A stretch of DNA of 64,000 nt from NCBI RefSeq assembly GCF_003046185.1, contig NZ_PZZL01000005.1:372001-436000 (forward strand), given 5' to 3'. Under the pieces are notes generated by a model. That model did no database searches. It saw only the letters and a program-made list of their open reading frames with translations, and was not told where the DNA came from. Within the stretch, counting starts at the first letter, position 1, and every line of letters starts with the position of its first letter. Positions 8,056-16,784 of the stretch are shown here, in pieces. This stretch comes from Phreatobacter oligotrophus. GTDB taxonomy: Bacteria; Pseudomonadota; Alphaproteobacteria; Rhizobiales; Phreatobacteraceae. Both the position numbers and the translations under genes were made by a program.

Positions 8056-9144
8056 ATGATCACGGCGACCTTCGCCATTCCCGGGGACCTTGCGACGCCC
8101 ACCGGCGGCTATCGCTATGACCGGGAGGTGCTGGCCCGCGCCAGCGCCCATGGCGTCGAGTTCGACCACCTCGCCCTGCCCGGCTCGTTCCCTTTTCCCA
8201 CTCCGGACGAGCTCCTGCGCACGGCCGGTCTCTTCGTCTCCCACCCGGCCGACCGCGTCCTCATGGTCGATGGCCTGGCCTATGGCGCCCTCCCCGAGAG
8301 CATCTGCCTCTCGGCCAAGAGCCCCATCGTGGCGCTGGTCCATCATCCCCTGGCGCTGGAGAGCGGCCTTGCGGCCGAGACGGCGGTGCGGCTGAAGGCG
8401 AGCGAGGCCGCTGCCCTGGTCCATGCCCGGCGCATCATCGTGACGAGCCGCATCACCGGCCGCATCCTCATCGAGGAATACGCCGTGCCGGCCGACCGCA
8501 TCACCGTCGCCGAGCCTGGCACCGCCCCCGCGCCGCGGGCGATCGGCTCCGGGCGGAGCGAGCCGACCATCCTCACCGTCGGCGCCATCTCCGCCCGCAA
8601 GGGTTACGACGTGCTGGTGGCGGCGCTGGCGCGGCTGCAGGGCGAGGCCTGGCGGCTCGTGATTGCCGGGGCGACCGACCGCGCGCCCGAGGTCCACGCC
8701 GCGCTGCGCGAGGCGATCCGGCACCACGGGCTTGAGGCGCGCATCACCCTCACCGGCGCCATCTCCGATGCAGAGATCGAGGACCTCTACGCGCAGGCCG
8801 ACCTCTTCGTCATGCCCTCGCGCTACGAGGGCTACGGCATGGTTTTGGCGGAAGCCATGGCGCGCGGCCTGCCGATCATCACCACCACCGGCGGAGCTGC
8901 CGCGGAGACCGTGCCGGACGGCGCGGCGGTGAAGGTGCCGCCCGACGACGCACTCGCCCTCTCCGCCGCCCTGTCGCGCCTCATCCAGAGCCCGCGCATG
9001 CGCGCCGACCTCGCCGCCCGGTCCTTCGAGGCTGGCCGCGCCCTGCCCGGCTGGGACGACACGGCCCGCATCGTCGCGTCCGTCGTCGCAGGACTCGCGA
9101 CGGGCGCCCCTTCCCATTTCCACCATCCGGGGTCGCCGCGATGA
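8056..9144 (+). CDS. Glycosyltransferase family 4 (GT-B)
   Basis: A 362-residue retaining GT-B glycosyltransferase. The N-terminal domain has the acceptor-side glycine loop TPTGGYRYD (14-22), and the C-terminal domain has the linker TILTVGAISARKGYDVL (171-187) and the E-x7-E donor motif MPSRYEGYGMVLAEAMARG with E258 and E266. Start taken at ATG 8056; the frame is open upstream to 7984 but overlaps the previous gene. Its stop overlaps the methyltransferase start (ATGA). In this operon it may glycosylate a small molecule, possibly pterin-related; an envelope-sugar role is an equally open alternative. Confidence 0.9.
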   Translation: MITATFAIPGDLATPTGGYRYDREVLARASAHGVEFDHLALPGSFPFPTPDELLRTAGLFVSHPADRVLMVDGLAYGALPESICLSAKSPIVALVHHPLALESGLAAETAVRLKASEAAALVHARRIIVTSRITGRILIEEYAVPADRITVAEPGTAPAPRAIGSGRSEPTILTVGAISARKGYDVLVAALARLQGEAWRLVIAGATDRAPEVHAALREAIRHHGLEARITLTGAISDAEIEDLYAQADLFVMPSRYEGYGMVLAEAMARGLPIITTTGGAAAETVPDGAAVKVPPDDALALSAALSRLIQSPRMRADLAARSFEAGRALPGWDDTARIVASVVAGLATGAPSHFHHPGSPR

Positions 9145-9977
9145 GCTTCTCACCCGACTGGCTGGCGCTGCGTGAACCGGCCGATCATGCCGCCCGCTCC
9201 GCCCATCTCCTGTCGCGGCTCGCGACCCAGTTCGGCGACCGCGACCAGGTCAGCGTCGTCGACCTCGGCTGCGGCGCCGGCTCCAACCTGCGCGGCACCT
9301 GGCGCGCCCTGCCGGACCGGCAGAGCTGGCGGCTCGTCGACTACGATCCGGTGCTTCTCGCGGCCGCGCGCCAGCGCCTTGCCGCCTGGGCCGACCGGGC
9401 CGAGGAGGCGGGCACCGCCCTCGTCCTCTCCAAAGGCGCGAAAGTGCTCACCGTCTCCTTCCACCAGGCCGACCTCAACGGCGACCTCGATGGGGTCTTT
9501 CCCGAGAGCACGGACCTCGTGACGGCGGCAGCCCTGTTCGATCTCGTCTCGGAGGCCTGGATCGCCCGTTTCGTCGCGGTCCTCGCCGCAAGGGCGCTGC
9601 CGCTCTACACGGTGCTGACCTATGACGGCACCGAGCGCTGGGACCCGCCGCATCCCGCCGATGCGGCCATGCTCGCCGCCTTCCATGCCCATCAGGGCAC
9701 CGACAAGGGCTTTGGGCCGGCCGCCGGCCCGCGCGCCACAGCCGCCATGGCGGAGGCCTTCGCGGCCTCGGGTTACGCGGTGGAGCGGGCGCCGAGCCCC
9801 TGGCGTCTCGATGAGGCCTTCCGCGACCTCGCCCGCGAGCTCGTCACCGGCTTTGCCGGCGCTGTGAGCGAAACGGGCCGGGTGCCGCAGGCCGAGATCG
9901 ACGCCTGGCTGGCGGCACGCCGGGCCGGCGTCACCTGCCATGTCGGCCACGAAGACCTGCTGGCCCTGCCGCGCTGA
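9141..9977 (+). CDS. Class I SAM-dependent methyltransferase
   Basis: A 278-residue Rossmann-fold methyltransferase. SAM motif I is VVDLGCGAGSN (39-49), the post-I acidic residue lies in LVDYDP, and the DLVTAAALFDLVSE segment corresponds to motif IV. The start overlaps the glycosyltransferase stop by 4 bases, making it the last gene of the 6171-9977 operon, followed by a strong hairpin. The substrate cannot be read from sequence; coupling to the glycosyltransferase suggests methylation of the same product. Confidence 0.88.
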   Translation: MSFSPDWLALREPADHAARSAHLLSRLATQFGDRDQVSVVDLGCGAGSNLRGTWRALPDRQSWRLVDYDPVLLAAARQRLAAWADRAEEAGTALVLSKGAKVLTVSFHQADLNGDLDGVFPESTDLVTAAALFDLVSEAWIARFVAVLAARALPLYTVLTYDGTERWDPPHPADAAMLAAFHAHQGTDKGFGPAAGPRATAAMAEAFAASGYAVERAPSPWRLDEAFRDLARELVTGFAGAVSETGRVPQAEIDAWLAARRAGVTCHVGHEDLLALPR

Positions 9978-9992
9978 GCCACAGACGGCGAA

Positions 9993-10017
9993 AAGCCCCG
10001 GTGCATGGCCGGGGCTT
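9993..10017. terminator. Bidirectional hairpin terminator
   Basis: Perfect 9-bp stem AAGCCCCGG / CCGGGGCTT with a 7-base loop, 15 bases after the methyltransferase stop. On the - strand it is followed by a short T run (CTTTTCG), so it can also end the small gene at 10074-10334. Confidence 0.7.
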
Positions 10018-10073
10018 CCGCAGACATCGCAGTTTTGGAGGTCGGTGCGCTGTCGGCGTTTCGCGGGTTGCGA

Positions 10074-10334
10074 TCACTCGCAGACGCGGACCGTGCGGCG
10101 CTCCATGCCGTAGGGGGTCTCGACCCAGCGGCGGGTCAGGTAGCACTCGGAAGCGTAGGCGCGGGAGTTGGCCGCGGCGATGGCGCCGCCGACGATCACA
10201 CCCGTGGCGAGGGCGCCGACGCCCCAGCCGATGTGGCGGCGGTGCCACGGGCCGGCCTCGGCCTGGGAGGAGATGCCGACCGACAGGGTGGCGACGGCGG
10301 CGGCGGCGAGAGCGAAGGTCTTGAAGCGGTTCAT
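10074..10334 (-). CDS. Small secreted protein with glycine-rich hydrophobic segment
   Basis: An 86-residue protein starting at ATG 10334, preceded by AAAAGGGG about 8 bases upstream. Residues 1-28 form a Sec signal peptide (NRFKTFALAAAAVATLSVGISSQAEA). A glycine-rich hydrophobic stretch follows (WGVGALATGVIVGGAIAAA), and the C-terminus holds CYLTRRWVETPYG and ends VRVCE, with two cysteines that could pair. The pattern is common among short rhizobial envelope proteins of unknown function. The open frame extends upstream to 10448, but that part has no coding character and contains a hairpin. Confidence 0.75.
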   Translation of the reverse strand: MNRFKTFALAAAAVATLSVGISSQAEAGPWHRRHIGWGVGALATGVIVGGAIAAANSRAYASECYLTRRWVETPYGMERRTVRVCE

Positions 10335-10409
10335 GGCGGTTCCCCTTTTGGATCTGAGGGGCTCATCTGCCCCTGATATCCATGGGTCTCCGTGACCGCG
10401 AAAAAGGTT

Positions 10410-10445
10410 CGAGCCCGCCGCGATTTTTTTTCGCAGGCGGGCTCG
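10410..10445 (-). terminator. Hairpin downstream of fabI
   Basis: A 10-bp stem CGAGCCCGCC / GGCGGGCTCG continues, after a one-base bulge, into GCGA / TCGC around a homopolymer loop. On the - strand the stem is followed within 4 bases by five T residues, which fits intrinsic termination of the fabB-fabI transcript. Confidence 0.7.
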
Positions 10446-10472
10446 CAATGTCTCGGGGACTGCTGGAGAGGC

Positions 10473-11330
10473 TTACTCGGCGGCCTCGCCGGCACGGCGA
10501 CCGGCCGCGTCTTCCACCGCCTGCTCCGCCGCATCCAGCGTCTTCAGCGCCTCGGGGCGGGGCATGGAGATGATGTTGTAGCCGGAATCGACATGGTGCA
10601 CTTCGCCGGTGACGCCGCCCGACAGATCCGACAGCAGGTAGAGCGCCGAGCCGCCGATATCGTCCAGCGAGACGGTCCGCCGCAGCGGCGCGTGGCGCTT
10701 CTGGAAGTTGAACATCAGCCGCGCGTCCGAGATGCCGGCGCCGGCCAGCGTCCGCACCGGGCCGGGCGACAGCGCGTTGACGCGGATGCCGAGCGGGCCG
10801 AAATCGGCGGCGAGATAGCGGACCGACGCCTCGAGGCCGGCCTTGGCGACGCCCATGACGTTGTAGTTCGGCATGACGCGGGTCGAGCCACCATAGGTCA
10901 GCGTCAGCAGCGTGCCGCCCGGCTGCATCAGCGGCACGGCGCGCTTGGCGACTTCCGTGAACGAGAAGCAGGAGATGACCATGGTCCGCGAGAAGTTCTC
11001 GCGGGTGGTGTCGGCATAGCGGCCCTTGAGCTCGCTCTTGTCGGAGAAGCCGATGGCGTGGACGACGAAGTCCAGCCCACCCCAGGTCTCGCCGATCCGG
11101 GCGAAGGTGGCATCCACCGTCGCCACGTCCTCGACATCGCAGGGCAGCACCATCGTCGAGCCGATGCTCTCGGCCAGTGGCTTCACGCGCTTGCCCAGCG
11201 CGTCGCCCTGGTAGGTGAAGGCGAGCTCGGCGCCATGGGCGGCCAGCGTGCGGGCGATGCCCCAGGCGATGGAATGGTCGTTCGCCACTCCCATGATCAG
11301 GCCACGACGGCCCTTCATCAATCCGCTCAC
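10473..11330 (-). CDS. fabI: Enoyl-[acyl-carrier-protein] reductase (NADH) FabI
   Basis: FabI catalyses the last step of each fatty-acid elongation cycle, reducing enoyl-ACP. With GTG 11330 the protein has 285 residues; AGGAG lies 7 bases upstream of this GTG. The cofactor loop G-V-A-N-D-H-S-I-A-W-G is at 14-24, and the catalytic Tyr-x6-Lys pair falls at Y156 and K163 with Y146 also present, the same numbering as in E. coli. A Met in frame at residue 5 is an alternative start. The C-terminal tail after about 265 is Ala/Glu-rich. It follows fabB at a distance of about 170 bases on the same strand. Confidence 0.95.
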   Translation of the reverse strand: MSGLMKGRRGLIMGVANDHSIAWGIARTLAAHGAELAFTYQGDALGKRVKPLAESIGSTMVLPCDVEDVATVDATFARIGETWGGLDFVVHAIGFSDKSELKGRYADTTRENFSRTMVISCFSFTEVAKRAVPLMQPGGTLLTLTYGGSTRVMPNYNVMGVAKAGLEASVRYLAADFGPLGIRVNALSPGPVRTLAGAGISDARLMFNFQKRHAPLRRTVSLDDIGGSALYLLSDLSGGVTGEVHHVDSGYNIISMPRPEALKTLDAAEQAVEDAAGRRAGEAAE

Positions 11331-11502
11331 GCGCGAGCTCCTGGATTCGGGGTCAGCCTCCGGGCCGCGACCGACGACCCTGAGGCGGGGATGCGCAAAC
11401 CGGTCAGTCCACATGGGCGTTCACGATTCAGGGGACGATCCGTCCCCTGTGCCACGCCACTGCGACCATCCGGTGACAGCTTGGCGGACGGCGAGGCCGT
11501 CC

Positions 11503-12729
11503 TCAAGCGTCGACGTTCTTCAGCACGATCGTGGCGTTGGTGCCGCCAAAACCGAAGGAATTCGACACGACCACGCCGAGATTGGCATTGTCGATTCGCT
11601 GGCGGACGATCGGCATGTCGGCGACCTCCGGGTCGAGTTCCTCGATATGGGCGCTCTCGCAGATGAAGCCGTTGTTCATCATCAGCAGCGAATAGATCGC
11701 CTCCTGAACGCCGGTCGCGCCGAGCGAGTGGCCGGTCAGCGACTTGGTGGCGGAGATCGGCGGGCTCTTGTCGGCGCCGCCGAAGACCTCGCGGATCGCC
11801 TCGATCTCCCTGACGTCGCCCACCGGGGTCGAGGTGCCGTGCGGATTGATGTAGTCGACCTTCGGACCGACGCCCTCCAGCGCCATGCGCATGCAGCGCA
11901 CCGCGCCCTCGCCCGAGGGGGCGACCATGTCGTAGCCGTCGGAGGTCGCGCCATAGCCGGCGATCTCGGCATAGATCTTCGCGCCGCGCGCCTTGGCGTG
12001 CTCGTACTCCTCCAGCACCACCACGCCGGCGCCGCCAGCGATGACGAAGCCGTCGCGGTTCGCGTCATAGGCGCGGGAGGCGGTCGAGGGCCGGTCGTTG
12101 TACTTGGTCGACATGGCGCCCATGGCATCGAAGAGCACCGAGAGCGTCCAGTCCAGTTCCTCGCAGCCGCCGGCGAAGACGATGTCCTGCTTGCCCCACT
12201 GGATCATCTCGGCGGCATTGCCGATGCAGTGATTCGACGTCGCGCAGGCCGAGGAGATCGAATAGTTCACGCCCTTGATCTTGAACCAGGTGGCGAGCGT
12301 CGCCGAGGCGGTCGATGACATGGCCTTCGGCACGGCAAAGGGGCCGACGCGCTTGGAATTGCCGCTCTCCTTGGCCTTCTCATAGGCGTCGATCAGCGCA
12401 CGGGTGGACGGACCGCCCGAGCCCATGATGATGCCGGTGCGCTCGTTGGAGATCTCGCCGACCTCGAGGCCCGCATCGAGGATCGCCTGGTCCATGGCGA
12501 TGTGATTCCAGCCCGTACCGCCGCCGTGGAAGCGCATGGCGCGGCGGTCGAGCATGGTGGTCGGATCGAGGGTGGGCGTCCCCGACACCTGCGAGCGGAA
12601 GCCGTGCTCCACGAAGGACGGGTCGAGGGCGATGCCGCTCTTGGCTTCCCGCAGCGAGGCGAGCACCTCGTTGGTGTTGTTGCCGATGGAGGAGACGATG
12701 CCCATTCCGGTGACGACGACGCGGCGCAT
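11503..12729 (-). CDS. fabB: Beta-ketoacyl-ACP synthase I FabB
   Basis: Elongating condensing enzyme of type II fatty-acid synthesis, needed with FabA for the unsaturated branch. 408 residues, normal length. The nucleophile is C162 in [10 protein letters not shown]; the two active-site histidines are H297 ([11 protein letters not shown]) and H334 ([11 protein letters not shown]), with K329. The gene lies 54 bases downstream of fabA on the same strand, the standard alphaproteobacterial fabA-fabB order, and is followed by fabI. Confidence 0.95.
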   Translation of the reverse strand: MRRVVVTGMGIVSSIGNNTNEVLASLREAKSGIALDPSFVEHGFRSQVSGTPTLDPTTMLDRRAMRFHGGGTGWNHIAMDQAILDAGLEVGEISNERTGIIMGSGGPSTRALIDAYEKAKESGNSKRVGPFAVPKAMSSTASATLATWFKIKGVNYSISSACATSNHCIGNAAEMIQWGKQDIVFAGGCEELDWTLSVLFDAMGAMSTKYNDRPSTASRAYDANRDGFVIAGGAGVVVLEEYEHAKARGAKIYAEIAGYGATSDGYDMVAPSGEGAVRCMRMALEGVGPKVDYINPHGTSTPVGDVREIEAIREVFGGADKSPPISATKSLTGHSLGATGVQEAIYSLLMMNNGFICESAHIEELDPEVADMPIVRQRIDNANLGVVVSNSFGFGGTNATIVLKNVDA

Positions 12730-12783
12730 GAGGGCCTCTTGATGTTGCGGGGCCTCGGGGGCCCTCGGACCTAGGTGGGGACG

Positions 12784-13293
12784 TCAGGCGGTGGTGAAAA
12801 GACCGACCCGCATGTCCTTGACCTCGTAGATGCGCTTTCCGTCCGCTTCCAGCCAGCCATCGGCGATGCCGAGCACCAGCTTGGACTTGAACACGCGCTT
12901 GAAATCGACGCCGTAGACGACCTTCTTGGTGGTCGGCAGCACCTGCTCGGAAAATTTCACCTCGCCGACGCCCAGCGCCCGGCCACGGCCGGGAAGGCCG
13001 AGCCAGCCGAGGTGGAAGCCGGTGAGCTGCCAGAGGGCATCGAGGCCAAGGCAGCCCGGCATGACCGGATCGCCCTGGAAATGGCAGGGGAAGAACCAGA
13101 GGTCGGGCTTGATGTCGAATTCGGCGACGACATGGCCCTTGTTGTTGGCGCCGCCGTCCTCGCCGATCGAGGTGATGCGGTCGAACATCAACATGGGCGG
13201 GAGGGGGAGCTGCGCATTTCCCGGCCCGAAGAGCTCGCCACGCCCGCAGGCCAGAAGCTCTTCATAGGTGAAACTCGACTTGCGCTCGCTCAT
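12784..13293 (-). CDS. fabA: 3-hydroxydecanoyl-ACP dehydratase/isomerase FabA
   Basis: FabA dehydrates 3-hydroxydecanoyl-ACP and isomerises the trans-2 to the cis-3 enoyl-ACP, the entry to unsaturated fatty acids. From ATG 13293 it has 169 residues. The catalytic pair is H71 ([14 protein letters not shown]) and D85 ([12 protein letters not shown]). Another ATG lies 6 codons upstream (13311), but its only purine tract abuts the start codon, so I prefer the inner start. It is first in fabA-fabB-fabI and divergent from irr. Confidence 0.93.
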   Translation of the reverse strand: MSERKSSFTYEELLACGRGELFGPGNAQLPLPPMLMFDRITSIGEDGGANNKGHVVAEFDIKPDLWFFPCHFQGDPVMPGCLGLDALWQLTGFHLGWLGLPGRGRALGVGEVKFSEQVLPTTKKVVYGVDFKRVFKSKLVLGIADGWLEADGKRIYEVKDMRVGLFTTA

Positions 13294-13470
13294 CGCCTGG
13301 ACTGTCCGCATTCCTTTGGGGGCCGCACATGGCGGCCGGGGTGGGGGTGCTGTCTAACACAGGGGTACGGGAGGGGCAAAAGGCCCTTGGTATGCATCCG
13401 TCACGCGGGGTTTCCGGCAGGGAACACCGCCTCATGGTTGCAGTCCGGATCCTTACGGGTTGCGAATGCC

Positions 13471-13499
13471 TTGCAAATTCGCCGCCTCGCACATAAAAC
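13471..13499 (+). promoter_or_regulatory. Possible irr promoter
   Basis: TTGCAA (13471-13476) and TAAAAC (13494-13499) are separated by 17 bases. The -10-like box ends only 7 bases before the irr ATG, which would give an almost leaderless transcript, yet GGAG lies at 13501-13504. The match may therefore be accidental. I found no clear ICE motif in the 213-base fabA-irr spacer. Confidence 0.3.
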
Positions 13500-13506
13500 A
13501 GGAGCC

Positions 13507-14028
13507 ATGACGATCCGCACGCTCATTGACGTGACCTATCAGGATGCGGCGCAGGCCGATGGCGCCAAGCTTTCGGCGCAGGAGCGCGTGACGCTGCTGC
13601 AGAAGACCGGCTGCCCGATCCACGACGTTCGCACCATGCTGCGCGAGGTGGGCCTGCGCCCGACGCGCCAGCGCATGGCGCTCGGCTGGATCCTCTTCGC
13701 CAAGGGCGATCGTCACGTCACCGCCGAGATGCTCTACGACGAGGCCACAAAGGCCCGCGTGCCCGTCTCGCTCGCCACCGTCTACAACACGCTGCACCAG
13801 TTCACCGAGGCTGGCCTGCTGCGCGAGATCGCGGTGGATGGCTCCAAGGCCTATTTCGACACCAACCTGTCGGACCACCACCATTTCATCGTCGAGGGTG
13901 AGACCACCGTCTTCGATATTCCCGGTCCGCATATCGGCGTGGACAAGCTGCCCGAGGCCCCCGAGGGCTACGAGGTCGCCCGCGTCGACGTTGTTGTCCG
14001 CCTGCGCCGCAAGGAAGGCCAGGCCTGA
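13507..14028 (+). CDS. irr: Iron response regulator Irr (Fur family)
   Basis: Irr is the heme-responsive iron regulator of rhizobia and relatives; it represses heme and iron-using genes under iron limitation and is degraded or inactivated when heme is available. The 173-residue protein has an N-terminal extension ending in the heme regulatory motif G-C-P (35-37, GCPIHDV), a winged helix with VTAEMLYDEA and SLATVYNTLHQF (87-99), and the three consecutive histidines H124-H126 (SDHHHFIVEGE) of the second heme site. GGAG lies just upstream of ATG 13507. Divergent from fabA, a neighbourhood often seen in this order. Confidence 0.93.
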   Translation: MTIRTLIDVTYQDAAQADGAKLSAQERVTLLQKTGCPIHDVRTMLREVGLRPTRQRMALGWILFAKGDRHVTAEMLYDEATKARVPVSLATVYNTLHQFTEAGLLREIAVDGSKAYFDTNLSDHHHFIVEGETTVFDIPGPHIGVDKLPEAPEGYEVARVDVVVRLRRKEGQA

Positions 14029-14096
14029 CATTCGTTCCCGCATGAACGGTTCACCGAGGGGTCGTCGCGCCAGCGCCGGCCCTTTTTCGTGGCCGC

Positions 14097-14843
14097 TCAG
14101 TCCTCGGCGAGCAGCGCCGCCCCCGCGCCCAGCGGCACGATGACAGCCAGGAACCCGGCAGCCTTGGCGAGCGCCGCGACGATGATCGGCGGACCGGCCT
14201 CGATCGTGACGCTCAGCCGCGTCGCCACGATGGCGAGCAGGGTGCCTGCGACGATGGCGGTGCAGATGATCGCCGTGGTGCGCTCGGAGAGGGTGAACAG
14301 GCGGCGGCCCGCATCGGCCAGCCCCACGACCGCGCCATAGGTCGAGCCTGCCAGGGCCGTCGCCCCCGCCAGGATGACCAGCAGCGCCGCAAGGCCCGAG
14401 AGCGTGGCGATGGCCCGGAGAATCGTCTGCGGCCAGCCCGCTCCTTCGGATGGCGGCGCCGCCGCGATGACGAGGTCGAGCACGCCCACCAGCGCCAACG
14501 CCGCGATGGCGGCGATCAGTCCGATCGTTGCGCTCTCAACCCCAATGCGCCAGGCCCGGCGGAAGAGATGGCGGATCGGCGCCGGCTCCCGCCCCCGCCG
14601 GACAGCCAGCCTCAGGCTGGCGACATGGGCGGCGAGCAACACCGCGATGAACAGGCTGGCGAGCACCAGCGCCACCATGGGCAGCTTCCAGGGCAGCGTC
14701 AGCCGCAGGCTCAGCGTCCCCTCGGTGATCACCCCGCAGGCGACCGCATAGGGCAGGACGTGCAGGACCGTGCGCCAGCCCGCCTCCCCCATCAGCGACA
14801 GGAAGCGACGCGGGAAACCAGGCGTGGCGGAGGCTTCCGTCAC
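14097..14843 (-). CDS. Six-helix membrane protein of unknown function
   Basis: A 248-residue integral membrane protein. Six hydrophobic stretches are visible (about 23-45, 53-75, 102-130, 139-170, 185-205 and 218-245), with a short basic loop (RLAVRRGREPAPIRHLFRRAWR) between the second and third. There are no charged motifs, nucleotide sites or recognisable domains. It lies 34 bases after the stop of the ThDP-enzyme gene on the same strand and could belong to that operon. Function unknown. Confidence 0.7.
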   Translation of the reverse strand: MTEASATPGFPRRFLSLMGEAGWRTVLHVLPYAVACGVITEGTLSLRLTLPWKLPMVALVLASLFIAVLLAAHVASLRLAVRRGREPAPIRHLFRRAWRIGVESATIGLIAAIAALALVGVLDLVIAAAPPSEGAGWPQTILRAIATLSGLAALLVILAGATALAGSTYGAVVGLADAGRRLFTLSERTTAIICTAIVAGTLLAIVATRLSVTIEAGPPIIVAALAKAAGFLAVIVPLGAGAALLAED

Positions 14844-14877
14844 GCGCGGGCGACCGGCCTGACGTGCGACCGGCGGC

Positions 14878-16434
14878 TCAGAGCAGCACCTCGATGAGGA
14901 AGGGCCCCTTGCGGCGGTTGGCGGCGGCGAAGGCGTCGGCGAAGGCCTCTGCCGTCTCGACCCGCGTCCCCTCGACGCCCATGCCGGCGGCGAGCTTCAC
15001 CCAGTCGAGGTCGGGATCGCCCAGCGACAGCATGTCATGCGCCTTCCGGCCCGGGTTCTCCGCGCCGACATTGGCGAGTTCGCCCTTGAGGATAGCATAG
15101 GCGCGATTCGCCCAGATGCAGACGGTCACGTCGAGCTTCTCGCGCGCCATGGTCCACAGCGCCTGCAGCGAATACATGCCGGAGCCATCGGCCTGCAGCG
15201 CCACCACCTTGCGGTCTGGGCAGGCCACCGCTGCGCCCACGGCGAGCGGCAGGCCCTCGCCGATGGCGCCGCCGGTGAGCGACAGCCAGTCATGCGGCGC
15301 AGCCCCGTGGGTGTCCTTGAAGAAGTTGCGGCCCGTCGTGACCGATTCGTCGGTGACGATGGCGTTCTCCGGGAGGAGATGACCGATGACGGCGGCGACC
15401 GAATCCTGGGTCAGCGCCCCCTTCGGCAGGTCCGGGCGCTTCGGCTGGTTCAGCACCGGCACCGCCTTGTCCGCGCCGAGGCGCTCGGCGAGGCGGGCGA
15501 GTGCGTCCTCGGCATCCTCGTGGAAATGCGCCAGCGTGACGACCTCCGCCTCGGGCGGATAGAGGATCGAGGGCTTGCCCGGATAGGCGAAGAACGCCAC
15601 CGGCGCCTTGGCGCCGACGAGGATGAGATGCGTGACGCCCTTGGTGGCGGCCAGCGCCACGTCCACCGGATAGGGCACGCGCTCCAGCGGCATCCGGCCG
15701 ACGCCGCGCTCGATACGGCCATTGGAGCCCTCGGCGCGGATCTGCGCGCCGGTCTTGGCGACGATCTTCGCGGCATGGATCATCGGCTTCTCGCGCACGG
15801 CGCGGGTGCCCATGACGATGAGCGGCCGGCCACCGGCCTCGATGGCGCGGGCGGCGGCTTCCACCGCATCCTCGGCGACCTTCGACGGCACGGCGGGCGC
15901 GGCGATGGCGGCAGGGCCGGTGCCATCGGTCCAGGCGGTGTCGGCGGGAAGGATCAGGGTGGCGATCTTGCCCGGCGGGTCCATCGCCACACGGATCGCC
16001 TCGGCGCCATCGGCCGCGACCTCCTTCGCCGAGGTCGAGGTCTTCACCCAGTGCGACATGGTCCCGGCGATGCCCTCGATGTCCGAGGTCAGCGGGGCGT
16101 CGAACGCGCGGTGATAGGTCGCGTGCTCGCCGACGATGTTCACGACGCCGGAGCGGGCGCGCTTGAGATTGTGCAGGTTCGCCAGCGCATTGCCGAGGCC
16201 GGGGCCAAGATGGAGCAGGGTCGAGGCCGGCTTGCCGGTCATGCGGTAATAGCCGTCGGCAGCGCCCGTGGTGACCGTTTCGTGCAGGCAGAGCACACAA
16301 CGCATCCCGTCGACGCGGTCGAGCGCGGCGACGAAATGCATCTCGGACGTGCCGGGATTGGTGAAGGCCACCGTCACGTCGCCGGCAACGAGGGTCCGCA
16401 CGAGGCTCTCGGCCCCGTTCATGGGCTTGGTCAT
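14878..16434 (-). CDS. Acetolactate synthase large subunit-like ThDP enzyme
   Basis: A 518-residue ThDP-dependent decarboxylase/ligase of the pyruvate oxidase superfamily. The cofactor-activating glutamate is E52 (LHETVTTGAADGYYRMTG), a middle domain follows, and the ThDP/Mg site runs from A-D-G-S at 415 to A-N at 442-443 (CIWANRAYAI). No small regulatory subunit gene adjoins it, and it is shorter than biosynthetic IlvB. A catabolic lyase or 2-oxo-acid decarboxylase of the benzoylformate or oxalyl-CoA type is thus as likely as acetolactate synthesis. It is third in a - strand operon after an SDR and a NIPSNAP protein, 9 bases from the latter. Confidence 0.85.
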   Translation of the reverse strand: MTKPMNGAESLVRTLVAGDVTVAFTNPGTSEMHFVAALDRVDGMRCVLCLHETVTTGAADGYYRMTGKPASTLLHLGPGLGNALANLHNLKRARSGVVNIVGEHATYHRAFDAPLTSDIEGIAGTMSHWVKTSTSAKEVAADGAEAIRVAMDPPGKIATLILPADTAWTDGTGPAAIAAPAVPSKVAEDAVEAAARAIEAGGRPLIVMGTRAVREKPMIHAAKIVAKTGAQIRAEGSNGRIERGVGRMPLERVPYPVDVALAATKGVTHLILVGAKAPVAFFAYPGKPSILYPPEAEVVTLAHFHEDAEDALARLAERLGADKAVPVLNQPKRPDLPKGALTQDSVAAVIGHLLPENAIVTDESVTTGRNFFKDTHGAAPHDWLSLTGGAIGEGLPLAVGAAVACPDRKVVALQADGSGMYSLQALWTMAREKLDVTVCIWANRAYAILKGELANVGAENPGRKAHDMLSLGDPDLDWVKLAAGMGVEGTRVETAEAFADAFAAANRRKGPFLIEVLL

Positions 16435-16443
16435 GATGTCAGG

Positions 16444-16758
16444 TCACTTCATCGGGGAGAAGGCGGTGGGAACCAGGATGCGGTTCTCCATCTTCACCAG
16501 GAACGGCGTCGCCGCATCGAGATAGGCGCCCCAGCCGGCCGCCGTGGCGAGCTTGGCGCGGCGCTGCTCGCGGTCGGCCATGCTGTCGTAGCGCCACATG
16601 TGCACGACCTGGTTCAGGGTGCCGATGTCGCTGACGAAGAAGCCGATGGGGTCGCCGAGAAGCGGCCACTGGATCGGCTTCGCCAGCCGCTCATAGACCT
16701 CCAGGAAGGCCTTCACCTTGCCGGGGTGGCACGTATAGGTGCGTTCGTCGATGATCAT
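16444..16758 (-). CDS. NIPSNAP family protein
   Basis: A 104-residue single-domain NIPSNAP protein starting at ATG 16758. The family opening I-D-E-R-T-Y-T-C-H-P-G-K is at residues 2-13, and the strand QVVHMWRYDSMADREQRR (50-67) gives the ferredoxin-like alpha+beta fold. NIPSNAP proteins have few defined activities; in bacteria they often sit in catabolic operons beside dehydrogenases and ThDP enzymes, as here. The gene is 26 bases after the SDR stop and 9 before the ThDP-enzyme start. Confidence 0.88.
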   Translation of the reverse strand: MIIDERTYTCHPGKVKAFLEVYERLAKPIQWPLLGDPIGFFVSDIGTLNQVVHMWRYDSMADREQRRAKLATAAGWGAYLDAATPFLVKMENRILVPTAFSPMK

Positions 16759-16784
16759 GGCGTTTGTCCGGTTGGGAAGGGGGA

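Noticed and set aside
13294-13506. Irr ICE box in the fabA-irr spacer
   Set aside because: No TTTAGAA/TTCTAAA-like inverted motif was found.
14029-14096. Terminator after irr
   Set aside because: A CCCTTTTT run exists, but the preceding bases form no continuous stem longer than about 4 bp.
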